Numbered from the stretch's first letter, positions 24,653 through 36,968 are shown. The stretch is DNA of 64,000 nt from Cryptomeria japonica (GCF_030272615.1 NC_081406.1:187968391-188032390), one strand, 5' to 3'. Notes: generated by a model not told the origin, from the letters alone. Translations and numbers: made by a program.

Positions 24653-24956
24653 GATTAAATACCTTTTTTTTTTGTCTTGGATGGATGATTGCTTGGAGTG
24701 TGCTTGCTTCTTGCTCGAAATGCCTTAGCTCGGAATCTTTGCACTCTCTGAAAGTTTGAAATCATGGTGAAATGAAATGGAGCCAAAACCTTATTTTTAT
24801 AATGTCTTTTCGCCATCTACCAAATTAATTGCATGCCGGTGAAGTATTCACTTAACATTGTTTGCCGGTGATGAGTAATTTTCAACTTCTTATCTCTAAC
24901 TGAGGGAATAATAGCATATGTATCATTAGATTGCCAAACCCTCAAGGAAATTTTCT

Positions 24957-26113
24957 TCAATTAGATGAAGAACTTCCTACCGGTGGAGCATTGCTCTGTC
25001 TTGCCAGTGAAGCATCACTCTGTCCTACCAGTGAAGCATTTGTTGGTTCTACTGGTGGAGGAGTATTCCCAATATTTAGATCATCTTTTCTAATCCATTG
25101 CTTTGAGAATTCTTGCTTAACCTCTTCAACTTTTTCTTTTCCTTTCAAGCTAGCACTTTTGTTGTCTACCGGTGTACCTTTACTTCTACAAAATTTAGCA
25201 ATATGCCCAATCTTGTTACATGCATAACAAGTTACATTATTTTTCTGAATAGCTTTCCCATAACCTATGCCGGTTTGTGTTTTGCATTGATTAGATAAAT
25301 GTCCAAATCTTCCACAAACATAACATCTCACATTCATTTTGTAGTTTTCAGAGTTATGACCAACTTTGTTGCATTTGGAACATTGACCGGTGGGTGTATT
25401 GATATTATGATAATTCCTAGATTTACATTCATTTGCCCTATGACCATACTTATTACAGTTAAAGCATTTTCCATTGAATTTATACGCATTAGATGGTCTT
25501 ACCAATTTGCTGTGATCCTGAGTATTTGCAGTACCAGAGTTTTCACCAACTTCAAAGTCAATTGCAGAAGTGTCACCTTTAGGTTTTTGATTCTTCAATA
25601 AGGTACCAAGTTCTTCTGAGCTTTTCTTGATTTTTTCTTTATGTTGATTTGTAGTTTCCAATTCCCTTTCCAAGATTTCTTTTTGTCTCATTAGTTCATT
25701 TGAGTCATTCTGAGTATGCACCAGATCTGTCTTCAACATGTCATTTTCATAGCTAAGTCTTGTGTTCTCATTTGTTGTATCACTTAGCCTTCTGGTCAAT
25801 TCTTCTTCATTCTTCTTTCTATCCTCAATTTCTTTGCAAAATCTCATAGTCATATCCTACATTTCATTTTTTGTTGTCATGATCTCTTGTTTCAACTTGC
25901 TTATCATATCATTAAGAGATTCCTTTTCATCATTCTCATTTTGCAATTTTTCACAAAGTTCTCTTCTCTTATTTCTTACAACAGTAAGATTTTCTTGAAG
26001 TGCCTGAATGATATCTTGAGCTGCTCTTAAATCATCTTCTAATTTGATATTTTCAACTTCTCTGCATCATAGTCAGTAAGAGCTCCTTCAAGTTGCTTCA
26101 TTAGATTTTCCAT
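24957..26113 (-). pseudogene. NA-1 ORF1: coiled coil plus four CCHC zinc knuckles
   Basis: It starts at ATG 26113. A frameshift within about 20 codons and a TAG near 25858 interrupt it. The first 220 or so residues are strongly coiled-coil (for example ENDEKESLNDMISKLKQEI and RQKEILERELETTNQHKEK). Four knuckles follow: CFNCNKYGHRANEC, CSKCNKVGHNSENY (last Cys changed), CYVCGRFGHLSNQC and CYACNKIGHIAKFC. The tail is Ser/Pro-rich. I see no capsid-type gag domain upstream. It is probably an RNA-binding gag-like protein that packages the element's RNA. The same plan in NA-2 supports a real gene. Confidence 0.8.
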
Positions 26114-26169
26114 CTTTATCGGTGTCAAGATCTTCCTCAAGCTATTAGGCTTCTGAAAATAGAGGACCA

Positions 26170-26184
26170 AGCTCTGATACCAAT
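26170..26184 (-). other. NA-1 primer-binding site
   Basis: ATTGGTATCAGAGCT on the minus strand directly follows the 5' LTR, matching initiator-Met tRNA as in copia elements. Confidence 0.85.
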
Positions 26185-26989
26185 TGTTAGGATTCCCACA
26201 GATACTGAGAGGGGGGGGGGTGAATCATTATCTAACCAGTAATGAGTATTTATTAATTTGAAACATGCAGAACATAAAATAGCAGTATATCGGTATGCAA
26301 GAATTAATGCAATAAACAAAATAAAAAACATCCACATGAAAACAACACCATAACACAAGATGTTTAACGAGGAAACCCGGTGTGGGAAAAACCTCGGTGA
26401 GATTTGTGACCCACAATATTCACTCACTGGCCAATAAGATAATATTACTTACAATAGGGGCCTGCACATGCAGGAAGGCCAACTGCCTAGAGCTCACTGC
26501 TCAATGAGAAGTTACACTGACTTACAATGAGGATTATACTAATCCAATGACTTGTACTGCTTTACAATAGCATCTCCAATGCCAGATTCAGTACCGGTTC
26601 TAACTCTGTTATTTACATATACCCTTGACCTATGATTCACACATTAGGTCTGCCTAATAATTTTCTTTATGCTCGCTACATTACCTCACTAAATGTCTAC
26701 AATGATCTCCTTTATATACAAGAGTCATTTTACAATTTGCCAAGTCGGCTTACAATAATAAAAAAAATATTACATATCAAAAATCTTGTCAGCCTCTATG
26801 CTGGTATACATCTTTTCTTCTGTGCCGGTGCCGGTGTAGAGTGATCTTGTTGATGCCGGTGCACTATCTTGCCTGTGTAATTCTTTGCCGGTATGATGTC
26901 TTGCCGATGCCATAGGATTGCAAGGTTGCCATCAATGACAAAACCTTCAATCACATACAATGTCTCATTGGAGTGTCCATATGCCAACA
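26185..26989 (-). repeat. NA-1 5' LTR
   Basis: It is 805 bp and pairs closely with 20386-21192, differing by scattered substitutions and homopolymer length. Confidence 0.92.
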
Positions 26990-27841
26990 TAATTTATATG
27001 CTACTTTGGTGGGAAATGTTGAGCCTAGTATAAGGTCAATACAATGACTCAGATCTCTGAAAGGTGGTAGGGTCTTTGGCTTGCTTTCTGCAACTATACC
27101 CTTGTATCTTTCCAACAACTCCTTCACTTCCCTAGGACCTGCAGTCCTTTCTTGCACCTTATCTTCCATTTTCTTTCTCACTTCTTCTCTTGGATTCAAC
27201 ACTATGGAAAAGCATGGGGTACCCTTCTCTCTGATTGTCTGCATAAACTCCTCTTTACCTACTAACATGACACTAGTCACAACGTGACTGTCCTTACCAT
27301 CATCTGGTAGTGGAGTCATAGTGTATTGCACACCATTTTTAGTTAACTTGTAGACATTTTTCCTCCCATGATGTCTTGAGTCTACATCAAATTGCCATGG
27401 TCTTCCAAGGAGTAAATGACAAGCATCCATCTCTGCAACATCACACAAGATCTTGTCTCTATATTCACCTATTTGAAATTCAACCAAGACTTGTTCACTT
27501 ACCAAGGCTTGCTTCTCTTTGCTCAACCAGGAGTCTTTGTAGGTGCAGGGATGAGGAAATTTCTTCAATCCAAGTTTTCTGACCATCTCAATTGAAGGAA
27601 GATTATCCGTTGATCCTGAGTCCACAATGACTCTACATACCTTTCCACTTACCTTGCAAGTAGTTCTAAACAATGTCTTCCTCTGTGGTGTCTCCTTTAC
27701 AATTGGTACCTTCAAGAGGGTCCTTTGGAACAACAGACACTCCTGTTTCTCTGGGTCTACATGTCTTGAGGGTGAGTTCACACTTTGGGTGTCCTCCTGT
27801 ACCAAATAAACTCTTCTTTCTCCACCTTGACTGTTAGAGCC
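26990..27841 (-). pseudogene. Chromovirus aspartic protease region
   Basis: It continues the gag frame after the stop at 27842. The active-site motif is VIVDSGSTDNLPS, with a later LLLGRPWQFD block typical of gypsy retropepsins. The frame runs to 26990, where NA-1 starts, and it continues in phase at 20385 because NA-1 plus one TSD copy is a multiple of three. The protease would process Gag-Pol. Confidence 0.9.
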
Positions 27842-28837
27842 TTATTTTTTAGGGCATCTAAATGACTGATGGCCAACTTGATTACATGTGAAACACCTTC
27901 CAGTGAACACATTGGCTCCTCTAACTCCAAATCTACCTTGACCATTTGGTCTCCTTCCTCTGAAACTCTCCTTGTGACTTGGTTCTCCTTCTGATTCATG
28001 ATTACTTGACTCTCCTTGTGGTTTAGGAGATGTTCCTCTTTCACCAAATCTACCTTTTCCTCTAAAGTTACCTCCTCTTCCTCTACCTTGCTGGTCTCCC
28101 TTTCTAATAAAATTTACTTCAATCCTTAGTGCCATGTGATAGCATTTGTGAACTGTCTCCAAATTGAAGAGACTTAATTTATCTTGAATGGCATACTTGA
28201 GGCCATTCATCTATCTTGCCAACTTTTTCTTTTCATTCTCTGGTACCCTTGCTCTCAAGGATAGTTTTTGGAACTCCTCTATGTATCCAATGACATCCAA
28301 ATCCTTTTGTCTTAAGCTATGCAACTTCTTGTGAATTGTCACTTCATAATCCTTAGGTACAAATTGTCTTTTCACCTCTGCAACCATCCTCTTCCGTGAT
28401 GAGATGGGGTTCTTTCCCTCTTCTACTCTCTCATTTTGCAAGAAGTTCCACCAACTATGGGAAAATCCTTTTATCTTGGACTTAGAAGTCTTCATCTTTT
28501 GGTTCTCAGGAACATCTTCACACTCAAAGTGATTATCTAAGGCCTCCAACCAATCCATCACTTCCTCTGGGTTCATCTTCCTAGTAAACATAGGTAGGCT
28601 TGCTTTGTCATCTCCACTACCTACTCTCTCAAGGGCTTCAAGGAAACTTCTTTGATCTGCAAGTATCCTTTCTCTTGCCTGCAAAAGGGCATCATCCTCA
28701 TTCCCTTATTCCCATTCTTCTTCAGAGTCTCCTTGCTTCTTTTCCATCTTACCCTTCAACCTCTCCAATTCTTTTCTCATCTCTTTGTTGGTTGCCGCCT
28801 ACTCTCTTACCGACTTGGCCAATTCAACATTGGTCAT
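27842..28837 (-). pseudogene. Chromovirus gag (capsid domain and zinc knuckle)
   Basis: The frame begins at ATG 28837 and contains stops upstream of 28684 and at about 28208. The capsid-like retrotransposon gag domain includes MNPEEVMDWLEALDNHFE, SWWNFLQNER and VKRQFVPKDYEVTIHKKLHS. An Arg/Gly-rich linker and one CCHC knuckle, CFTCNQVGHQSFRC, follow, and the gag part ends at a stop at 27842. Gag forms the cytoplasmic virus-like particle and packages RNA. The order and lengths are ordinary for plant chromoviruses. Confidence 0.9.
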
Positions 28838-28912
28838 CCTTTTTCCATCACTAGTGTCTTCTCCTTCTGATATCTTACCAATGTACTTCTTCCACCTTGA
28901 AGAACCTTTAAA

Positions 28913-28924
28913 GCTGTGATACCA
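28913..28924 (-). other. Chromovirus primer-binding site
   Basis: TGGTATCACAGC lies 2 bp inside the 5' LTR end and is complementary to the initiator-Met tRNA 3' end over TGGTATCA. The ATTGGTATCAGAGC form used by the copia, NA-1 and NA-2 is different. Confidence 0.8.
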
Positions 28925-28926
28925 CC

Positions 28927-30363
28927 TGATGCAGAGTGGGCAACAAGAAGGTAAGAAGACTCAAATCACCCTTTTTAAGCCTAGACAAGGCTTATCTCAA
29001 CCCACAACTAGGATTCTACCAACACACCAATGTACTCAATAAACCATAGAACTTTATAAGGAGGGTTAGGGATATTTTTCAACCAAGGACACTCATCCTA
29101 TGCCTTTGAGCCAATTTTGAAGACTTCCTACTACACCGGGTCAAGGAACCCCCAATTAGGCCTATTTTTTGTAGCCTTGTCTGACCGATATTTATCAAAT
29201 CATTCAAATTTATTTGAAATAACCCTAGGAAAAAATTACATTTTGGAGTACCCTTTTGGGACTTATATCAAATTCGAAGAGATGGAGTTATGAACTTTCT
29301 CCAACACCCCTAAGAACCTACTGGGTTGGCAGACCTAATAGACCTAATTACGTCTATTTTCCAAAGCAACTACTTAAGAATGGAGTTGTAGAATCTAACT
29401 CACCACTCAAGAATGTTCCTTAGGTGTCTAATGAACCAAAACCACCCTTAAACCGGTTCCCAAACTCTCCTTAGGTGACTGTTCTCTCATTCCTCCTCAA
29501 GGCTAGGCTAAACACATGGTTTTGTTTAACCTAGGGTATGGTGGAAACCACACCAAAAATCAGTCCTAGATTCCACCCCCTTGGAATCACAATATACACA
29601 CCCTCAACTTCCATTTCCCAAAGGGCTGATGAGTTCTTCAATAGGATTTGTAGGTTAGGGTCATGTTTTTGGTGAAACCCTATGTACCGGGTCCTTGAGT
29701 GATAGTTTTTGATAAATTGCCTACAACTTGCTCCAGACTCCACCAATTTGAGTCAGACCACTTGTATTCGAACCTAAACTCACACCACAATCAAACCAAT
29801 TCAAAAATTCATGCCAACCAATGCTCTATCAAATTGTATAGTATGAAAAACTAGTGAAAATGCGCAAAACTTGAGTTTTTGTTTATTCAAACCACCAACA
29901 TCTTACATTCATCATCCAAACAACTCACCGATGATCTCCAAGGCACAAATAGGCCTCCCCCCAACAACGACAACTAATTTTCAATTTGTTAGGACCGTTG
30001 GAACTTCTTTGCCAATCGGTGGGGAAATGTTGCTTAGCAACTTTTACAAATTTTTACATCTTTTGACAACTTTTCAATTTTGATACTCCAGAGTTCCTAA
30101 TGGACTTGTAGACCAACCATAAGCCTAAAACAACTAAGCGGTCAAATTAAAAACGTACCTCCTACCCTAGATGAACCTTTGGTCAAAGTTGGTCACTAGC
30201 TTTATAAATGACCTAGGGTTAACTGACCTTAAAAGAGGTTCTTTATTACATTAATTCTTCCAAAGATCCACACTGATTCAAAACCACCATTCTAGGGTGT
30301 AGGACCATCTACCAACACATAAACAACAAAAAAAATCCAAAACCCAAGAGGCGTGTTGCACCA
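28927..30363 (-). repeat. Chromovirus 5' LTR
   Basis: It pairs with 16192-17628. Differences are scattered substitutions and small indels, for example in the block before tgcacca. Confidence 0.92.
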
Positions 30364-30454
30364 TCATTGTAGTTCCAGTTCAATTAAAGATAACAATATT
30401 TACACAAAGTATTTTTTGAGGCACCTGAATGTGACTGCAACTTGACTGCGATTC

Positions 30455-31607
30455 TGATGAATACTAAGAGCGGGGGTGAATTAGTATGCCAAAAATCTTT
30501 GTACTTAAACACTTAAACAATCTGAAGATAAATTGGTAAAACAATTTAATAGACAGACTAGTTATCACACATGCAAACCAAAATGCAAATAAAGCATTCA
30601 CCCACAAAAGCAATACAACCATAACACAAGATATTTGACGTGGAAACCCAAATGAGAAAAACCACAGTGAGATGGAACTCACAAGTCACTATCTGTAGAA
30701 TATAAACCAGAGCGGTTAAGGTTAGACCGGTTAAGGTCTTACAATGTTCTTCACCAGAACAAATCCTTTTAGGAATCTCAATCTTTGTTAGGAGATGAGT
30801 CCGATTAAAGACTACCTTGTTAGGGGATTTTAGATTCACAGGGGTGAACCACCTTGTTAGAGGATTTTACAAAGGCTTTTGGGCCTACCTGATTAAGGGC
30901 TACAAACTTGTCAAAGATGTGAGTAATCAACAAGTGTTTGATCTATCTAATAGCACAGACTGCTTGGTTAGATCCAGTATTGCTCACTGTTAATGCATTC
31001 CAGCATTACTTCAGTCTTCTCTATCTCTCTCTTAGTTACAACTTGATCTTCTCAGATAAGATCGCTCTTACAACAACTCAACAATCTAAAACCCTTTCGA
31101 CAACTACCTAAAACCCTAGACATGATGTCATTTTAAAGGAATCTGATTTCATGTCGGTCCAATAGGATTACATTACAATTTCCTAGGTTCAATGAATCTA
31201 AACATACTCAGTAATACGACACAAAAAGCACTGTCAGTGTCGGCACCGTCAATCAATCGGTGGATTGGTAACTCATCACAAAATGTCGGTTGGTAACTCA
31301 TCACAAAGTATTACCGGTTCATGCAAAATACCGATTGCGAGTTTAACACAAATGAAGACTGGTAAGAATATGTTATGCCGCTTTGCTTCCTCGTACTGCT
31401 TGAGATCTACAAACCGCTTGGGGTCGACATGATGCTTCAGACCGGGAAACACATTCTGCAAAATCACCAATAGTCTAAAGACTAGAATACAACATACTAG
31501 TTGGAACAAATACCGATTGAGCTCTCGCTCATACATACAAAGGGGATCTCAATACAAGTGTGTGTCCATCAATGACAATCACAACATAAACATAAAAAAT
31601 GCCAACA
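30455..31607 (-). repeat. NA-2 3' LTR
   Basis: It is 1,153 bp and reads TGTTGGCATTTTTTATG to TATTCATCA on the minus strand, with a short G run near 30471. Confidence 0.92.
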
Positions 31608-31620
31608 ATCTCCCCCTTTG
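31608..31620 (-). other. NA-2 polypurine tract
   Basis: CAAAGGGGGAGAT on the minus strand directly precedes the 3' LTR. Confidence 0.85.
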
Positions 31621-32183
31621 ACATTGATGGCAACACTTAGGAAAATTAAATTTTGACATCTAAGTGTTGTACAATAAAAATATGCCATTAACAAAATTGC
31701 TCCCCCTAAGCATATACACTATCCCTTAATCAATACAATGTATAGAAATTTTGCATACAGAGCATAAACATTGAGATATCAGAGCATATAGCATATATCA
31801 AAATTTTAAAACTAGATACTTCTCCCTATTCTTCTCCAAAATAGATAGAGTACTTCTCCCCCTTTGCTAACAATGACAAAGTACCCCTGAACAACCCTCT
31901 TTCCATTTGATATTGAAATAATAAAAGTTTATCACAACAATGAATAATACTTGTCAAAAACTGATTTATAGTCCTGCAAAAATTGTTTCATGGATAGAGA
32001 CCAGGACTTAAGTAGGGAGGTGACCACTTCTTTCTTTGTTTGCATTTGGGATACCTATTCCTCCATGGCATCAACTATGCTTAGCTCCTGTGTAACTGTC
32101 AAGGCATCCAGGTTCAGATAACACTTCTGAAGAATTTGTAGACGTGGAAGTAAAACCAGTTGTAGCTCCTACAAATCTCTAGA

Positions 32184-35100
32184 TCATGTACTGATCTCTT
32201 GCTCCATTTTGGCTGACTGGATCTGGAATCGGTGAACGGTTTGCCCATAAGTTGCAAAGGAATCATAGGGTGGCTTAAATGTGCTCAAGTAGGACTGTAA
32301 GTCCGTTTGAAGCTTTTGCTTATGAGTTAGCACATCATCGCAAAATAGATGGTGTTGATAGATTTTGCTAAGTAGCAAGTTTCCCTCATCCAAAGCATCC
32401 CTTATATCCTTTTGGTCTTTCAGACGTTCAGACTGGAGCTCATTCAACTTTTTCACCAGAGCAATGTTAAGATCCTTTTGATGCTCTTTCTTGACATTTG
32501 CCTCAGCTGCTTCTTCCAGGCTCTGCACCTGATCATCCACTACAGTACATAGTAGTTTGAGTTGTGCTAGTGATGATTCAGTGTTAGGAAGATTGGTACC
32601 GGGGATCAAACTGGTAAGTGTGTCTATAACTGCTTGAATTATGTCTTGCTCCTTTTTCCTTCGTATGATTTCAAGGCACTCTTGAGCATCCTTGATTCTT
32701 TGCATAAGCTCCAACTCACTTGCAGACTGGAGATCGATAGGACTGGAGATATCAGCCGGTTTGGCTTGACTCCCGATTGCCTTCGGAGTCTCCATCTATG
32801 TGTTCTTCATTTCTTCTGCTGCCTTGTCTGCTTCTTCCTTCTTCCTTTTCTCTGCTTCCTTCTTCTGTTCTTGTGCCTTGTCTTCCTCTTCTTTCTTTTT
32901 CCTCTTTGCTTCCTTCCTCTTCTCTTCTTCTTTCTTGTCTTCCTCTTCCTTCTTCTTCTTTTCTTCCTCTTCCTTCTTCTTCTTTTCTTCTTTATCCTCT
33001 TCTTCTTTCTTCTTCTTATCATCTTCTTGCTTCTTCTTCTCTTCATCATTTCGCTTCTCCTCCTCTTCTTTTCTCTTCTCTTCCTCTTTTCTTTTTTTCT
33101 CATCTTCATCCCTCTTCTTCTTCTCTTCTTGTTCCTTAGCCGCTTCCTGTGTGTCCTTGGCTTGCTCACTGCCCTGTTCGGCTTGTTGACCCTGTTCTGT
33201 TCCCTCGGAAGGTATGTCCTAAGTGACATCTTCTATGTCTAGTGCATCGACATCAATAGTGTTGATTTGTTTTTCAACCAGGTTTCCTTCTTCATCAAAA
33301 ACTTCATCCGGTTTGGATACAACCGACTCTTTTTGCACTTGGAGGTTGGCCATTCGTTCTTTGTGAGAATTGATAGCATAGTCCATATGCTAATGAGTGT
33401 CTTTTTCAACATCATTAATTCTCCCCTCTAATAGCCATAGTCTTCTTCTCCTTGTGAAGAAGAGTCCTTTATTCTGATCCAAAACATCAAATAATTCTGA
33501 ATTTGAGAGGTCAGGAAAGTACTGTGCAAAGACTTTCTCCCTAATCTCCTGTTCTTTCTCAATGGCAATGCGCCATTTATTATCTAATGCTTTATATAAA
33601 GAATCTGGTGTCTGAGATTTAATCTCTGATGGCGATCAGTCATTTTTACACAAATAAATAATGATTTCTTGTAATACTTGTTCTTTTTCCTCATCACTGA
33701 AATCATCATAATAATCTACTAAATCATGAAGTAATTTTCTCCTAATATTCTTTATTGTCCTTTGATAATGTGTCAAAGGTTTGTATGAGGAGATATCAAT
33801 ATTTACCGGTGTGAATGAAGCTGGTTCATTCTTCTTCATCTTCTTTGTCTATCTGGCCTTCTTTGGCTTTTCATCAGACTCAGTCTCTTCACAGTCCAGT
33901 TCATTTAACTTAGTCTTCCTTTTTCTTTCGAAGACTTTTTCCGGTGCCACTTCTAGTTTCTTCTTTGCAGGTGACCGCTTGGTCACTCTTGGAGTTGTAG
34001 TAGTAGCCAATGCCGATGCTGCAGGCACTGCCTTGGCTTTCTTTGTAGCCGGTTCTTTTCCTTTCTTAAAAGATGGTTCCTCGGCCAGTGCAATCCTCTC
34101 CAAGTAGGTTCCAGTCCTCTTAGCCTTAGGATCAAGAGGCGAGGCAATAAGGGTTGAGGCATAACCTTCCAGCATATCATACATAACCTCGCAGCCCATT
34201 GGCTCCACTTCATCCATTCTAGGCTCAACAGCCTCCATTAGGCATTTGTCCACCTGAATGGTGAAACATATGTCATCTTCATATTTCTTAATGATGTCAC
34301 CTGAGATCGTTACCCTTTGACTCATCTTCCTTCTAAACTCATCAAAATATTTGTTCAACACCTTAGGGTAACCGGTTCCAATGGCTTGTATGGTTTCCTT
34401 GATCTGCTTGGTTATCAGTTGGTTAGGAGATCACTGGACATCTCCTACTCTAGGAAAGTAGCCTTGAAAATAGAAAAACAACCCAACCAATAGTTGTCCA
34501 AACTTGAATCTTAGTCAATTATCCTATTTAATCGACTTTAGATTAGACAGGAGTTGCCTCTGCATACCGGTTCATAGGTCAAATGATGCGTCCTCTTTAA
34601 TCATCCAGTAAGCAGCATTTACTGCTACAACAGATACAAAATTAATCCTGCTGGCTGAGAATGTTTTGTAGCCTATCACCATGCAGGCGTATTTCACCAG
34701 ATCATCCTTGATAGGGTTAATTGTCATACCTCGTGAGTCACTTGTTGAACTAGTGAGCTTGGTCATTTCCATTTTGCTTACCGTTCTGAGGGCTGGCACT
34801 TCCCCTGTGTTATAGAAGCCAGTGACTGCATGAATTGCCTGAGGCATGATATCACGTGTCCTCTCCAGGTGCATCTTGTCACCATGGACTCTGCTCAAAA
34901 TGATCCTGATATGATCCTCCGTAAAGTCTTCCAGAAAGTATACTGCATTATGGAGTTTCTTCTTCTCTAGGATACTAAACTCCGGTTTGATTTTCTTGTC
35001 CTTGCCACAAAATAAACCTAACTGGGTGTGAATCGCTAAAGACCCTAGGTCTTCTATTTTGCAATCAATATAATCTAAAATTCCCTCTTCAACTATGACT

Positions 35101-35201
35101 CCAGCCGAAACTTGTGATAAGGCATTATATTTGGACTTCCTTTGAATAAAGCTTTCCGACTCAATTGATGTACTAGAACTGGTATGAGATGCGGAAGCCA
35201 T
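32184..35201 (-). pseudogene. NA-2 ORF2: long unknown protein, about 1,006 codons
   Basis: The native start is likely ATG 35201 (MASASHTSSS), by analogy with NA-1 MASTSAIEY. An in-frame ATG lies five codons upstream. One frame holds throughout, with about eight stops. Blocks shared with NA-1 ORF2 include DHIRIILSRVHGD, NKYFDEFRRKMSQRVTISGD with KKYEDDICFTI, a Lys/Pro-rich basic segment, and FPDLSNSELFDVLDQNKGLF. A roughly 130-residue Glu/Lys low-complexity tract (about 32810-33200) is unique to NA-2. The C-terminus (METPKAIGSQ... onward) is coiled coil. The function is unknown. Confidence 0.75.
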
Positions 35202-35644
35202 TGTTGAGTATTTCAAGAAAATGAAAAATACCTTTACAACGCAAATTTAGGGCTTCCTAATTCTTCTTCACTCCACTCTCCGTCGGTTGCTAAATCACCG
35301 CTTTGTGTTCTCCATGACCGCTTGCAAACTGGATTTGAATCTCCTTCAAGACTTGTCAATTTCTTGAAATCTTATCTCAAATCACCTTTTCTACGCTCTA
35401 CACTTTGAAAAAATTTTCTTCGCTCGAAAATAGATAGTGAGAAATGATTTGAAATATGCTTTTATACATGTCTCTCACCTACCACCATTAATGCTCCTCC
35501 ATTAGGGCGTAAACCCTAATTTGCCTCTTTTACCATTTTTGGTCTTCTGCCAAGCGACAGGTATTACATACCGGTTAAGGTCACCGGTGTAATCGGGGGT
35601 TCACAATAATTTCGCCGTTTGCTCCCCCTAAGCCTCTTTGGAGC

Positions 35645-36918
35645 TTAGTTTGCCAGTTTTGATATTTCCACACTAGGTGCAGAAACCGGTTCCTCTTCCA
35701 ACATTGTTGGTTTCTTCCTCCAGGTTTTGTTCATGTCTGCTTGAACTTTTTCAACATCAACTTCTCCTTTTTGAGTGATCGGTATATCATCAGATATACT
35801 CTTTCTGCTTTTGTAGAATCTTGCAATGTGACCTGGTTTGTTGCAGTGATAGCAAACCAATCCAGGTGCTCTCCAAGGTCCATTGTTCATGTTTCCATTC
35901 TTCCTTCTGCATGTAGCAACAGTGTGATCATGTCCATGACAAATCCAATAGTTTTCTCTCCATCTAGTTGCCTATTGATAACCATTGTTGTTGACTGATA
36001 ATTGTAAGCATTAAACTGGTTAGGGTTCCGGTTCACAAAAGATTCCAGACCAGCTCCTTGGGTCCTCTGAGGATATCTTCCGATATTGTTCATGACAGAC
36101 CTGCATTCAGATGCTCTATGCCCAAACTTGTTGCATGCATAACAATGACCATTGAACTTATTGGATCTAGGTACATTGTTGATAAAATAAGGAAAATTAT
36201 TGTAGGCTTTGCTCCTACATACATTGGCAGCGTGTCCTTCTTTAAGACAGTTAAAGAAAACAGGTTTGAATTTTTGCTTACCTTTTCCTTTGAGTGCCAG
36301 TTGCTTCTTTGATGCTTTAGCATTTGTTCTTGAGGAGTCTCCTTCCTCATGTCCAGAGAAACCAAGTCCATTGGTATTCTTTACCGGTCTAGATGACTCA
36401 AGCTTTTGCTCTAGCTTGACAGTACTTTTGCTGAATTTAGCAAGTATTTCCTTTGACTCAGAGAGTTCTTTGGAAATAGCAGTATTTGTCTCCATTAGGC
36501 TTGCATTTTTAGAGATAGCTATGTTCAGTTCATCTTGTACTCCTTTCTCCATTCTGCTCTCATGAAGGCGAGTAGTCAGTGCACTAATCTCTTGTTTCAA
36601 CTTGGAGATCTCATGATCTTTGTCCTTTACCAGATCTTTAGCTTTCCTCCGGTTCTCAAGCTCTTGACTAAACCGGATAGTCAGTCCTTCCAACTCCTTT
36701 CTTAGATTGGAGTTTGAATCATTCAACTTATTTACTTCTGCAATCATAGCTTCCATATTTGCTTCATCTTCAGAACTACTTTCAGATAGCTCCATCCGCT
36801 TCTCTGCATGTTCTCTCCTTTTTGCTTGAGATGCCTTGTATTTGACCATAAGATCATCATAGGCTTGCTAAGACTGAGTGAGCCATTGAGTAAGTTCCCT
36901 CAAGGTGTATTCCCCCAT
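35645..36918 (-). pseudogene. NA-2 ORF1: coiled coil plus four zinc knuckles
   Basis: It starts at ATG 36918 (MGEYTLRELTQWLTQS, then TAG, then the frame continues). An acidic segment and a long coiled coil (DHEISKLKQEISALTTRLHE and similar) precede four knuckles: FNCLKEGHAANVC (first Cys lost), CYACNKFGHRASEC, WICHGHDHTVATC (degenerate) and CYHCNKPGHIARFY (last Cys lost). A frameshift lies between knuckles two and four, near 35960. The order of modules is that of NA-1 ORF1. The role is probably RNA packaging. Confidence 0.8.
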
Positions 36919-36953
36919 GTCTCTTTCCAAGTGGTTAAGCTTATAGAAAGGTT

Positions 36954-36968
36954 GGCTCTGATACCAAT
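36954..36968 (-). other. NA-2 primer-binding site
   Basis: ATTGGTATCAGAGCC on the minus strand directly follows the 5' LTR. Confidence 0.85.

Larger units (their letters stand above)
20386..26989 (-). mobile_element. NA-1: non-autonomous LTR retrotransposon with two non-pol ORFs
   Basis: LTRs at 20386-21192 and 26185-26989 bound it, with near TSDs caatt and taatt inside the chromovirus pol frame. On the minus strand the 5' LTR is followed by ATTGGTATCAGAGCTTGG (initiator-Met primer site), and AAAGGGGGAGAT precedes the 3' LTR. The roughly 5-kb interior encodes a coiled-coil/CCHC protein (ORF1) and a long unknown protein (ORF2). No protease, integrase, RT or RNase H is visible in any frame. 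It shares this plan, and detectable ORF similarity, with NA-2. Mobilisation must have used enzymes from another element. Confidence 0.88.
16192..30363 (-). mobile_element. Ty3/gypsy chromovirus, full length, split by NA-1
   Basis: Two LTRs of 1,437 bp each bound the element (TGGTGCA...TGCATCA on the minus strand), with near TSDs gcatt and tcatt. The primer site TGGTATCACAGC follows the 5' LTR at 28913-28924. Domain order is gag, protease, reverse transcriptase, RNase H, integrase, chromodomain, which is the gypsy order with a chromovirus C-terminus. The whole polyprotein lies in one reading frame interrupted by about ten stop codons but, as far as I can see, no frameshift. NA-1 is inserted between protease and reverse transcriptase. 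Excluding NA-1 the element is about 7.6 kb. Confidence 0.93.

Noticed and set aside
32807-33229. Minus-strand Lys/Arg-rich frame
   Set aside because: It is out of phase with ORF2, whose frame on both sides fits the Glu/Lys reading.
32634-33242. Long plus-strand Phe/Leu/Ser-rich open frames resembling membrane proteins
   Set aside because: They are antisense readings of the Glu/Lys low-complexity tract of NA-2 ORF2, an artefact of the CTT/TTC-rich strand.
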